The position numbers were made by a program, and so were the translations under genes. From DASYPQ01 sp041488095 (GTDB lineage: Bacteria > Planctomycetota > UBA1135 > GCA-002686595): a stretch of 64,000 nucleotides of DNA. Below the pieces are notes generated by a model, which was not told the origin of the DNA, did no database searches, and saw nothing but the letters and a program-made list of their open reading frames with translations. Below, piece by piece: positions 27,388-35,000 of the stretch (position 1 is the first letter of the stretch; each line of letters starts with the position of its first letter). Where the stretch lies: assembly GCA_041488095.1 (NCBI GenBank), contig JBGPOP010000014.1, positions 1 through 64,000 of the forward strand, read 5' to 3'.

Positions 27388-28649
27388 ACCGTCGTGACAT
27401 CCTGAAGATCTCGGCCGCCGGCGTCACCGCCGCGGCCCTCGCCCCTCGAGCCCTGTCGCGCGCCCGCGCCGGCGGGAGGAAGCTGAAGGTCGGCGTGATC
27501 GGCTGCGGAGGACGCGGGACGGGCGCCGCCGCCAATGCGCTCGAGGCCTCGCCCGACACGGTGCTGACCGCGCTCGCCGACCTGTTCCCCGACCGCGTCG
27601 ACACCGCGCGAACGAACCTCGCCGATCCCCAGAATGCCTGGGCGGAGCGTGCCAAGGTCGACGCTGCACGCTGCTTCACCGGCTTCGACGCCTACCGCGC
27701 CCTGCTCGCGACCGACGTCGACGTCGTCATCCTGGCGACGCCGCCGCACTTCCGCCCGATCCACCTCGCCGCAGCGGTCGCGGCCGGCAAGCACGTCTTC
27801 ATGGAGAAGCCGGTGGCGGTCGACCCGGCCGGGATCCGCTCGGTGCTGGCCTCGGCCGAGGCCGCGCGACAGAAGAAGCTCTCGATCGTCGCCGGCACCC
27901 AACGCCGGCACGAGACGTCCTATCGCCAAGCGCTGGAGCGCGTGCGCTCGGGCGCGATCGGCCGGATCGTCGCGGCGCGCTGCTACTGGAACCAGGGCGG
28001 CCTGTGGATGCACGAGCGCAAGCCGGAGTGGACCGACATGGAGTGGCAGCTGCGAAACTGGCTGTACTTCACCTGGCTCTCGGGCGACCACATCGTCGAG
28101 CAGCACGTGCACAACCTCGACGTGCTGAACTGGGCCATCGGGGCGCACCCGCTGCGCGCGCTGGGCCTCGGCGGGCGCCAGGTGCGCACCTCGCCCGCCT
28201 TCGGGCACGTGTTCGACCACTTCGCGGTCGAGTACGAATACCCCGGCGGCGTCAGCGCGCTCTCGATGTGCCGCCAGATCGACGGCTGCGACGGGCGAGT
28301 CGAGGAAGTGCTCCTCGGCACCGAGGGTGTGTGCACGACCTCTCCCGGCCAGGCCGTGATCGAGGGCGCGCACCCGTGGAAGTTCGAGGGCGACGACGGC
28401 GACCCCTACGTCCAGGAGCACGCCGACCTGTACGCGGCGATCGCCGCAGGCGAGCCCGTCAACGAGGCGGCCCAGGTGGCCGAGTCGACCCTGACCGCGA
28501 TCCTGGGGCGGATGTCGACCTACACGGGCAAGGCCGTGACCTGGGAGCAGGCGCTCGCCTCCAAGCTCGACCTCGCGCCTCCGAAGTACGAGCTCGGGCC
28601 GCTTTCGACGCCCGAGGTCGCTGTGCCGGGCAAGACGCCCTTGATCTGA
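27384..28649 (+). CDS. Gfo/Idh/MocA-family oxidoreductase with Tat signal
   Basis: 421 aa from ATG 27384. The N-terminus is a twin-arginine signal (MNRRDILKISAAGVTAAALA). The NAD(P)-binding fold begins VGVIGCGGRGTG (~residue 37) and continues through DVVILATPPHFRP and HVFMEKPVAVDP, the EKP motif containing the catalytic-region lysine. The C-terminal barrel has WYF-rich segments (WNQGGLWMHERKPEW, YEYPGGVSALSM). Such periplasmic members are abundant in Planctomycetota and act on sugars or inositols. Coupled to the preceding FGE-like gene; the glycosidase block upstream makes a sugar substrate plausible. Confidence 0.9.
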   Translation: MNRRDILKISAAGVTAAALAPRALSRARAGGRKLKVGVIGCGGRGTGAAANALEASPDTVLTALADLFPDRVDTARTNLADPQNAWAERAKVDAARCFTGFDAYRALLATDVDVVILATPPHFRPIHLAAAVAAGKHVFMEKPVAVDPAGIRSVLASAEAARQKKLSIVAGTQRRHETSYRQALERVRSGAIGRIVAARCYWNQGGLWMHERKPEWTDMEWQLRNWLYFTWLSGDHIVEQHVHNLDVLNWAIGAHPLRALGLGGRQVRTSPAFGHVFDHFAVEYEYPGGVSALSMCRQIDGCDGRVEEVLLGTEGVCTTSPGQAVIEGAHPWKFEGDDGDPYVQEHADLYAAIAAGEPVNEAAQVAESTLTAILGRMSTYTGKAVTWEQALASKLDLAPPKYELGPLSTPEVAVPGKTPLI

Positions 28650-28789
28650 AGCCGGGGTCAGCGCAACGCGTGGCACGGAGCGCTCCTGCACCTTCACGGT
28701 GCAGCGCGCGGCCGTGAAGGACTTCGACGTCTTCACCACCCGTCTCGATGTCGGACCCGAGGGGCACGAAGTGCGCCCGCCTCGGCCGG

Positions 28790-29836
28790 CTAGTTCCAGA
28801 CGATGACCAAGCCGTTCGTCGCGTTGAACGTGTTCCCGGTCGGGGCCGGGCAGAAGGTCGGCGAGGGGTCGCGGTAGTAGGTCTGGTAGTAGCGCGTCGA
28901 ACCCGGGGCGATCGGATCGCCGAGAGCCGCCGAGCGGACCGTGATCGGCGGGTCGCCCAGGCCGAAGTCGGGCGCGTCCACCGAGCCGCCGCTCGCAGGA
29001 TGCACGTACAAGCGCTTCAGGAGTCCGCCCGTGCAGCGCAATCCGTCTCCGAACGCGACGGCCGGCGAGAGCAGGGTGTTGCCCTGCAGGAACAGCGACA
29101 GTGGGTGGGGAAGCTCCTCGCTCGCCGAGAGGACGATCGTGTCGGGGCTGGTGGTTCCCGAGAACGCCAGGTCCGCGCCTCCGGTGCCGGCCGAGTTCTG
29201 GCAACCGCGGTCGGTCGCACCGGTGTTCGCGCAGGGACAAGCCCCGCCCGTCCCGTCGCCGAAGCAGAACCGCGAGATCGTCGGGGCCCCGCCCATCGTC
29301 ACGTGGTCTACGTTCGCGAAGAAGGCGCCGCTGTCGGTGGGCCCGGAGCCGAGGACGTGCATCCGGTCGAACGCCGGGGCGCTCACCGAGAGCGAGTAGT
29401 GGTTGACCGAGATGCCGCCCGCGATCGGCACGGTCTGGCTCGCGACGACGGTCGTCCCGAGCAGCGCCTGGAGCGTGATGCTGTTCGCGGGGTAGGAGAA
29501 ATACTCGAACACCTCGACGCTGCCCGAGCTCGCCAGCCCGCCGGTCGCGATGTCGAACGAGATGATGCGCGAGAACCCCGTCATCGGCCCGACAACGTAG
29601 CCGCCGAAGCTGAGCGTCATCGGCGTGGTGAATCCCGGCATCCCCGAGAGCGTCCCGTCGGCCTGCTCGAAAACGAAGTTCGGGGTCCCGCCGAGGCCGT
29701 TGTACATGTTCGTGAAGGTGATCCCGCCGTCGACCACCGTCACGGAGGGCGAACCCTCGGTGTGCGTGTCGAAATCGGCGACCTGGGCGGCCGCGGGAGT
29801 GGAGAGCAGGAGCAACGCTGCGACGAAACGGGCCAT
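28790..29836 (-). CDS. Secreted protein with Cys-rich CFGDG C-terminal module
   Basis: 348 aa from ATG 29836 with a signal peptide (FVAALLLLSTPAAAQ). Residues ~20-190 are a beta-rich domain (FDTHTEGSPSVTVVDGGITF, VNHYSLSVSAPAFDRMHVLG) of carbohydrate-binding/lamin-like appearance. From ~195 a module begins with FCFGDGTGGACPCANTG, continues with RGCQNS, GDGLRCTGGLLKRLY and ITVRSAALGDPI, and closes with RYYQTYYRDPSPTFCP and NATNGLVIVWN. The same module ends the proteins at 56135-57238 and 63663-64000. The paired cysteines suggest disulfides; a surface-binding or sorting role is inferred. Confidence 0.75.
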   Translation of the reverse strand: MARFVAALLLLSTPAAAQVADFDTHTEGSPSVTVVDGGITFTNMYNGLGGTPNFVFEQADGTLSGMPGFTTPMTLSFGGYVVGPMTGFSRIISFDIATGGLASSGSVEVFEYFSYPANSITLQALLGTTVVASQTVPIAGGISVNHYSLSVSAPAFDRMHVLGSGPTDSGAFFANVDHVTMGGAPTISRFCFGDGTGGACPCANTGATDRGCQNSAGTGGADLAFSGTTSPDTIVLSASEELPHPLSLFLQGNTLLSPAVAFGDGLRCTGGLLKRLYVHPASGGSVDAPDFGLGDPPITVRSAALGDPIAPGSTRYYQTYYRDPSPTFCPAPTGNTFNATNGLVIVWN

Positions 29837-30046
29837 GACGGACCTCCGGACCGAAACTACACTCGGATCCGGAATCCCGTAATAAGCAGTAGGAAGGAGC
29901 GGGATTCCCCGCGCCGGAAGAACCGCGGTCGCGCGCGAGGCTGGCCGTGATGATGCAACTCTCCGTTCGAGAAGCTCCCTGCGGAGCCGACCCGCAGCCT
30001 ACTGAGCCAACATCAGGCCATTGACGGGGTTGACCAGAACGTCCAC

Positions 30047-30070
30047 TGAGGGCCGTGAGGGGGGTTCGCC
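30047..30070. repeat. 24-bp dispersed repeat, copy 1
   Basis: The 24-mer starting TGAGGGCCGTG and ending GGGGTTCGCC recurs at 57462-57485 with a single mismatch (A/C). It lies in the 282-bp gap downstream of the serpin stop and upstream of the secreted-protein start; that gap holds no gene I can support. Confidence 0.5.
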
Positions 30071-30118
30071 ACCTCGCATGTGTGCCTGGCCCCCAATAGC
30101 GTGCGCACCCGGGCAACT

Positions 30119-31378
30119 TCAGTGCGCCGTCGGGTCGGCGACGCGCCCGAAGAAGAGGATCGCGCCCGTCTGCGTGTTGCGGATCAGGAACAGGAACGGC
30201 CGGTCGGCTTTGAAGCCGACGGACTCGAGCGGCGGGCCTGCGGCCCGCATCTCAACGGCCGTCGCCGCGGCCGCTTCCGTCCCGGCCTCGTCGATCGCGA
30301 CGATGGCCTTGTGGATCACCGCTCCGACGTAGAGAGGCTCCTGCGGGCTCGAAGCGATGCCGGAGAAGTCGGCCTCCCGCGAGAACGCGGGCTCGAGCCC
30401 GAGAGCCCTGAGGTCGGACGCGAGGTCCTTTCCCCACTCGAAGCGGAAGCGCGGGATCGAGACCGAGACGAGCTTCGTCTTCGCCTTGGCGCGGAGGCCG
30501 TCGAGCTTCTCGATCGCGAGTCCCTTCGCGAGCGTGGAGACGTCCTTCTTCGGGAGCAGGAAGACGGCCTCGAACTGCCTGCCCTGGTACGGGAGCGCGA
30601 CGAGCTGGCAGCTCTCGTCCTCGGCGTAGTCCCGGTACCCGAGGTTGTGCATGAACCTCGCGGTGACGCGCTTCTCGGCCGAGACGTGGAAGGGCCCGTC
30701 CTTCGTCCAGCGCTCCTCGAACTGGCCCTCCCAGATCGCCTTGAAGTAGACGGCGTTGACGAGGACGAGCCGGGAGTCGGCGGGCGGCGTCCCGGGCTGG
30801 AGGAGCTCGGGGATCTTTTCCTCCGTTTCCTTCGAGACCCAGCCGTTGATCGCCTCGCGAGCGCCGTCCGTATCGGTCTTGAAATCGACCTCCTCGAGGC
30901 CGCCGCCGTAGCGCTTCGCCACGGAGTCCTTGAACGCGGCCTCGAAGGGAAATCCTCTCTGGCCGAACAGCCGATTCGCCGAGCGGAGGGCGAAGCCCTC
31001 CCCCTCCTCGGCGGGGCGCGCGCCGAGCGCGGCGTGGAAGCGTTCGGCGCCGAGGGCGGCCGGGACGTGGAGGACCTTCTCGAACGCCTCGAGCGTCTTC
31101 CCCTTCGCCCCCAGGGCCGTCATGCCGAGCGCGACCGAGATGCTCTCCGGCGAGTAGAAGAGGTTGCCCTCGGCCGGAAGCCTTCCGAAGAGGTCGAGCG
31201 CGAGCGCCCCCTCCGCCGCCGCGACGATCTTCCGGTCGGCGTCCTGGTCGTCAGCGCGCGCGGCTGCGCCCGCCAGCGCGGGCGCGACGACCTTCGCGTC
31301 GGCGCGCACGGCGGCGCCGTCCCGTGCGGGCGCGACGCACGCGGCTGCTGGCAAGGCCAGGATCCAGGCTCTTCTCAT
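30119..31378 (-). CDS. Serpin-family serine protease inhibitor, exported
   Basis: 419 aa from ATG 31378. A short hydrophobic N-terminus (RRAWILALPAAAC) suggests export, possibly as a lipoprotein. The serpin fold is complete: ALDLFGRLPAEGNLFYSPES, SVALGMTALGAKGKT, LVLVNAVYFKAIWEGQF, YQGRQFEAVFLLP, DFSGIASS, VIHKAIVAIDEAGTEAAAAT, and DRPFLFLIRNTQTGAILFFG. The hinge EAGTEAAAAT fits the inhibitory consensus, so it is predicted to trap proteases. By alignment with alpha-1-antitrypsin the scissile bond would fall near Ala-Gly in EMRAAGPPLE, favouring an elastase-like target (tentative). It could protect against predator, host or self proteases. Confidence 0.92.
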   Translation of the reverse strand: MRRAWILALPAAACVAPARDGAAVRADAKVVAPALAGAAARADDQDADRKIVAAAEGALALDLFGRLPAEGNLFYSPESISVALGMTALGAKGKTLEAFEKVLHVPAALGAERFHAALGARPAEEGEGFALRSANRLFGQRGFPFEAAFKDSVAKRYGGGLEEVDFKTDTDGAREAINGWVSKETEEKIPELLQPGTPPADSRLVLVNAVYFKAIWEGQFEERWTKDGPFHVSAEKRVTARFMHNLGYRDYAEDESCQLVALPYQGRQFEAVFLLPKKDVSTLAKGLAIEKLDGLRAKAKTKLVSVSIPRFRFEWGKDLASDLRALGLEPAFSREADFSGIASSPQEPLYVGAVIHKAIVAIDEAGTEAAAATAVEMRAAGPPLESVGFKADRPFLFLIRNTQTGAILFFGRVADPTAH

Positions 31379-31570
31379 CGGTCGTCTCCGCGGGCGGAGC
31401 AGAGGGCATCGAAGCGGATGACGCTGAGGGCAGCCTACCCACGTCGAACCTCACCGTGGTAGCCGGCGCCTGCCCCGAGCGGCGCTGGCGTGTGTCTGGC
31501 GGATCGGAAGGCCGAGGGCCTCGGGGAGCCTTCACGCCTGTACTCGGACCTCACCCGCCGCGAAACCCCC

Positions 31571-31870
31571 TCAGTTGCTCGCCTTGAGGAAGTCGCGGAT
31601 CGATGTGTATTCCTCGGCCGTCAGGTTGGCGCGGACTCGCATGTGGAGTGCGGCCAGGTCCCACTCCCCATCGCTGAAATCGGCGGGCTCCCGGACATTG
31701 TGGCAGCGCGCACAGTTCTGGGACCAGAGCGACGAACCCGACGCCTTGGCACCGCTGCTTGCCGGACGGGTGCCCTCGCTGCTGCAGGCACTGGCGAGGA
31801 GGAGCGAGGCTCCGCCCGCGAGCCCGGACAAGCAGGACATCCAGCCCCCGATACCCTTGTTGATTCTCAT
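31571..31870 (-). CDS. Small c-type cytochrome lipoprotein
   Basis: 99 aa from ATG 31870. A signal sequence ends in a lipobox (LLLASAC). One haem attachment motif, CARCH, is preceded by WSQN and followed by VREPADF; the C-terminal LTAEEYTSIRDFLKA is the usual last helix. The axial Met expected for class I cytochromes is not obvious (HMRVRANLTAEE offers one). Last of three genes after a larger cytochrome c and a porin on this strand, divergent from the actA operon, so probably a periplasmic electron carrier of the same respiratory system. Confidence 0.85.
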   Translation of the reverse strand: MRINKGIGGWMSCLSGLAGGASLLLASACSSEGTRPASSGAKASGSSLWSQNCARCHNVREPADFSDGEWDLAALHMRVRANLTAEEYTSIRDFLKASN

Positions 31871-31885
31871 GATTGCCTCCGCGAT

Positions 31886-33163
31886 TCACAGACCCACGGC
31901 CCACTGGAAAAGAACGGCATTCGAATCCACGCCGCCGTGCTTGTCGTCGATCTCGTAGGCGAGCTTGAAGACGGAGTTCGCCGCGCTCCAGTAGTCGAGA
32001 CCCAAGGTCACGCGCGACTCGTCGACGCCTTCGGGAGCTCCGGACGGGAGATTGATCGCGTCGTAGCGCACGACGCCCTCGAGCTTGTTCAGGAGATCGC
32101 TCTTGGAGTTGGAGGGTCGATAGGCCGCCTGCAGGTAGCCTCCGTCGCGTGAGTTGTCCAGCGAGACCGGGCCGAACCCTCCTGCCCCGGTCGGATCGAA
32201 TACCACGTTCCCGAGGCTGGCGAAGGACCACTGGCCCCGCACGTCGAGCCTTCCTCCAGTCAAGGTCCGGGTGAAGTTCACGTCGACGGACTGGATCACC
32301 GCCTTGGCATCCCCGCTGTCGCTGCTGCTAGGCGTCACGTTCGCGTCGTACTCGAGCGCGTAGCCGATCTCCAGCTCCGGAAGCACGAAGTAGCCCAGCC
32401 TTCCGCCGACATCCTTGCTGTTGTGCGTGTCCGTGTAGTTGTCGAATTGCATCGTCCCGTAGGCTCCGGGATCGTCCGTCACGAGGGACCCGCCGTTCGA
32501 GACGAAGACCGAGTATTCCATCTTGCTGGAGGCTACGGGGAAGACCCCGTGCACCTGGACCCCCACCTGGGACTCGGACAGGATCGCGTCCTGATCGAAG
32601 GCGATAGGCTCGTCCGGGAGCTTGTTGATCCAGTTCGGATGCAACCTCTCCTTCCAGAAATTGGCGGGGTTCAGGAACTTGCCGACCCCGAGGGTCATGT
32701 GATCGTTCAGGAGATACGAGAGCTGGATGTACTCCAGCTTCGTCACGGTCTCGCTGTCCTCCAGCTCGAATTCCGCCTGGCCTTCCACGAGGACGCGGTC
32801 CGAAGGCGAATACAGGAAGATGGGGTTGAACCCGGCGTTGAAGGTCGAGTCCGCGCCCCTCACGTTCTCGAAAGAACCGAACGCGAAGCCTGTGACCATG
32901 AAACGGCGCTTGCCCGGCTTGGAACCGGAGGCCTGGCCCTGCAGCTCGGCCAGGCGCTTCTCGAGGGAGTCGATGTCCTCGCCCGATGCGCTCTGCTGCT
33001 GCTCCTGCTTGGCGCGCAATTCCTGCATCTCCTTCTCGACCTTCGCCAACCGTGCCTGCAGCTCCTGGTTCGTCTCCTTCGCCGGTTGCACCTCCTGACC
33101 GCTGGCGAACGAACCCATGCAGACTGCGAGCACACAGCCAAATACCCTTGCACGTCCACTCAT
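31886..33163 (-). CDS. Outer-membrane porin-like protein (OprP/O-type)
   Basis: 425 aa from ATG 33163 with signal peptide (VFGCVLAVCMGSFASG). A coiled-coil segment follows (about residues 30-80; ELQARLAKVEKEMQELRAKQ), then a beta-barrel-like part with alternating hydrophobics (FMVTGFAFGSFENV, LLNDHMTLGVGKFLNP, GGRLGYFVLPELEIGYALEY) and a terminal strand FQWAVGL. It resembles phosphate-selective porins O and P or DcaP-type porins with a periplasmic coiled-coil stalk. The stop lies 15 bp before the small cytochrome gene and its start 2 bp after the larger cytochrome stop, so all three are probably co-transcribed. Confidence 0.75.
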   Translation of the reverse strand: MSGRARVFGCVLAVCMGSFASGQEVQPAKETNQELQARLAKVEKEMQELRAKQEQQQSASGEDIDSLEKRLAELQGQASGSKPGKRRFMVTGFAFGSFENVRGADSTFNAGFNPIFLYSPSDRVLVEGQAEFELEDSETVTKLEYIQLSYLLNDHMTLGVGKFLNPANFWKERLHPNWINKLPDEPIAFDQDAILSESQVGVQVHGVFPVASSKMEYSVFVSNGGSLVTDDPGAYGTMQFDNYTDTHNSKDVGGRLGYFVLPELEIGYALEYDANVTPSSSDSGDAKAVIQSVDVNFTRTLTGGRLDVRGQWSFASLGNVVFDPTGAGGFGPVSLDNSRDGGYLQAAYRPSNSKSDLLNKLEGVVRYDAINLPSGAPEGVDESRVTLGLDYWSAANSVFKLAYEIDDKHGGVDSNAVLFQWAVGL

Positions 33164-33165
33164 GA

Positions 33166-34104
33166 TCAACGAGCCTCCTTTGGATTCCTCTGCTCGGCTC
33201 CCTGCTCCTTGGGGCGCATCGCCGCGAGCGCCTTGTTCGGCTTCACCTCTGCCGCGTCTTTCGCCTGGCCGTAGGGATCGGTGGGCGAGCGATCGGCCTG
33301 GACCCAGACCGCGCCGTCGGCGGACTGGAACACGTACAGCGGGTCCTTGCGCGTGTGGCCGAATTGCTGCCAGGCGGTCTCGGCCTTGGTGGACACGAGC
33401 CGGAAGGCAGCGCGGCGCGCAGGCAGCTCGGCGGACTTCCCCAGGCCGTCCACGACGCTGGAGACCGACTCCACGGTTTCCTTCCACGCCGAGCCGAGCT
33501 GCGGGGGCGCACCCTCCAGGACCACCTTGTGCATCTGCTCGACGGCGCTCTGGATGCCCGGATAGGCCGCGGCTGCAGCCTTGTCGTCCCCCTTGGCGAG
33601 GGACGCGCGGCAGGTCTCGTAGGCATCGAACAGGGCGGTGAGGGAGGACCGGAGCGCTTCAGGAGCATCGATCGTTGGATAGGAGACGGGTATCGAGGCC
33701 TTTCCAAAGGTCCGGACGTAGCGAATGACTTGCCACCGCTCCTCGGCGCTCAACGTGCCCTGGAAGGCCGTCATCGGGGCCCGCCCTGTCGAGACCTTCC
33801 AGAAGAGGGCGCCATCGGGCTGATCTTGGACGCCACGGCTCGTGAGGTCACCCGGATGCTTCGCGAGGTCCTTCGCTGCAGGACCATTGCCCACGCCGGT
33901 CTCACCGTGGCACGAAAGGCATTGGGCCATGAACACCGCCCTTCCCTTGTCGACGGTGGCCGCATCGTCGGGCAGCGGGTTCGGCTTCCTCGCCTCACGC
34001 GGTGGAGCCACCCAGTCCGAGGCCTGCGAATCGGCGATCGGAGCCCTCGAGCCCGCGGAAAGCAGGATCAGTACCAGGATCAGCATCGGTCTCGATTGTT
34101 CCAT
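33166..34104 (-). CDS. Cytochrome c fused to a DUF3347-like domain
   Basis: 312 aa from ATG 34104 (MEQSRPML); an alternative ATG at 34125 adds 7 residues. Signal peptide LILVLILLSAGSRAP. A class I cytochrome c domain (residues ~40-135) has CLSCHGETGVGNGPAA and the Met-ligand region RAPMTAFQGTLSAEE. The second half fits DUF3347: FDAYETCRASLAKGDDKAAA, WKETVESVSSVVDGLG, AAFRLVSTKAETAWQQFG, DPLYVFQSADGAVWVQ. DUF3347 occurs in copper-efflux and cytochrome-related periplasmic proteins. First gene of the minus-strand unit divergent from actA, suggesting a role as electron carrier or in metal handling near the terminal oxidase-like complex. Confidence 0.8.
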   Translation of the reverse strand: MEQSRPMLILVLILLSAGSRAPIADSQASDWVAPPREARKPNPLPDDAATVDKGRAVFMAQCLSCHGETGVGNGPAAKDLAKHPGDLTSRGVQDQPDGALFWKVSTGRAPMTAFQGTLSAEERWQVIRYVRTFGKASIPVSYPTIDAPEALRSSLTALFDAYETCRASLAKGDDKAAAAAYPGIQSAVEQMHKVVLEGAPPQLGSAWKETVESVSSVVDGLGKSAELPARRAAFRLVSTKAETAWQQFGHTRKDPLYVFQSADGAVWVQADRSPTDPYGQAKDAAEVKPNKALAAMRPKEQGAEQRNPKEAR

Positions 34105-34277
34105 CGTCGGATCGTCCCAGCCCAAGAACGCCCTGTGCTCAGGGCAGGACGGTAAGGCTGTGCACCGGCGGTCGCTCTACGCAATTGTGCGCGCATCCCC
34201 GCCGCACACAGCGCAGCGGGCGGAATCCGGATCAGACCCTCTGCGAGAACGGAGCCCACAGCGCATTCGACCTCCTA

Positions 34278-34306
34278 GTCATGCCGAACCAATTTCCCCT
34301 TGTCAA
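34278..34306 (-). promoter_or_regulatory. Candidate sigma70-type promoter for the cytochrome/porin unit
   Basis: On the minus strand a perfect TTGACA (34301-34306) is followed 17 nt later by CATGAC (34278-34283, three of six matches to TATAAT). A transcript would start near 34270, about 165 nt before the cytochrome c start. It lies in the 239-bp divergent gap before actA; an equally good plus-strand pair was not found. Confidence 0.35.
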
Positions 34307-34343
34307 GGGTGGCTGCGCAAGGGTGTGATGCCGGCGAACCAAG

Positions 34344-35000
34344 ATGGCGCAGGCGTTTCCCCGAGTCATCAACACCGTGTTCCGCTTGGCGATCCTGGGA
34401 AGCGTCCTGGGCGTGGCGGGAACCGGCTGGGTCTGGGTGGAGATCCTGCGCTCGCCGTACGTCTCGCGCGCGGGCTTCCAACGTCCGCAGCCCGTGCCCT
34501 ACAGCCACGAGACCCATGTGGGTGTGCTCGGGATGGACTGTCGCTACTGCCATTCCACGGTGGAGACGTCCGCCTCCGCCGGCATCCCCTCGACCAAGGC
34601 CTGCATGGCCTGCCATTCCCAGATCTACTCGCGCAGCCCGGTCCTCGAGCCGGTGCGGTCGAGCTACGAGAAGGACCGCTCGATCGCCTGGACCCGGGTG
34701 CACGACCTGCCCGACTTCGTTCATTTCGACCATTCGATCCACGTGAACAAGGGAGTGGGCTGCTCCACATGCCACGGCCGGGTTGATCAGATGCCCCTGG
34801 TCGCTCAGGGGTCGACGCTCCACATGGAGTGGTGCCTCGCCTGCCATCGGCACCCCGAGAGCGTACTCCGTCCGCGGGATCGCGTGTTCGACCTCACCTG
34901 GCGTGCGCCGGATGATCAGGAAGAACAGGGAGCGAAGCTCCTCGGCCAGCTCTCGATCGACAAGGCCGGGCTCGAGGACTGCTCGGTCTGCCACCAATGA
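34344..35000 (+). CDS. actA: Alternative complex III subunit ActA, pentahaem cytochrome c
   Basis: 218 aa from ATG 34344. One N-terminal membrane helix (FRLAILGSVLGVAGTGWVWV) anchors a periplasmic domain with five CxxCH motifs: CRYCH, CMACH, CSTCH, CLACH, CSVCH. This is the usual five-haem count of ActA. It begins an operon of actABCDEF, with its stop overlapping the actB start (ATGA). Alternative complex III oxidises quinol and reduces a cytochrome c or passes electrons directly to an oxidase, replacing the bc1 complex. Confidence 0.94.
   Translation: MAQAFPRVINTVFRLAILGSVLGVAGTGWVWVEILRSPYVSRAGFQRPQPVPYSHETHVGVLGMDCRYCHSTVETSASAGIPSTKACMACHSQIYSRSPVLEPVRSSYEKDRSIAWTRVHDLPDFVHFDHSIHVNKGVGCSTCHGRVDQMPLVAQGSTLHMEWCLACHRHPESVLRPRDRVFDLTWRAPDDQEEQGAKLLGQLSIDKAGLEDCSVCHQ

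Noticed and set aside
28660..28785. An open plus-strand frame with protein-like sequence after the Gfo/Idh/MocA gene
   Set aside because: About 35 codons without a start or ribosome binding site and no family I recognise; at most a relic, so not called as a gene.
34291..34328. TTGTCA as a plus-strand -35 box for actA
   Set aside because: At 17 nt spacing the -10 position reads GTGTGA, too far from consensus to support a promoter.
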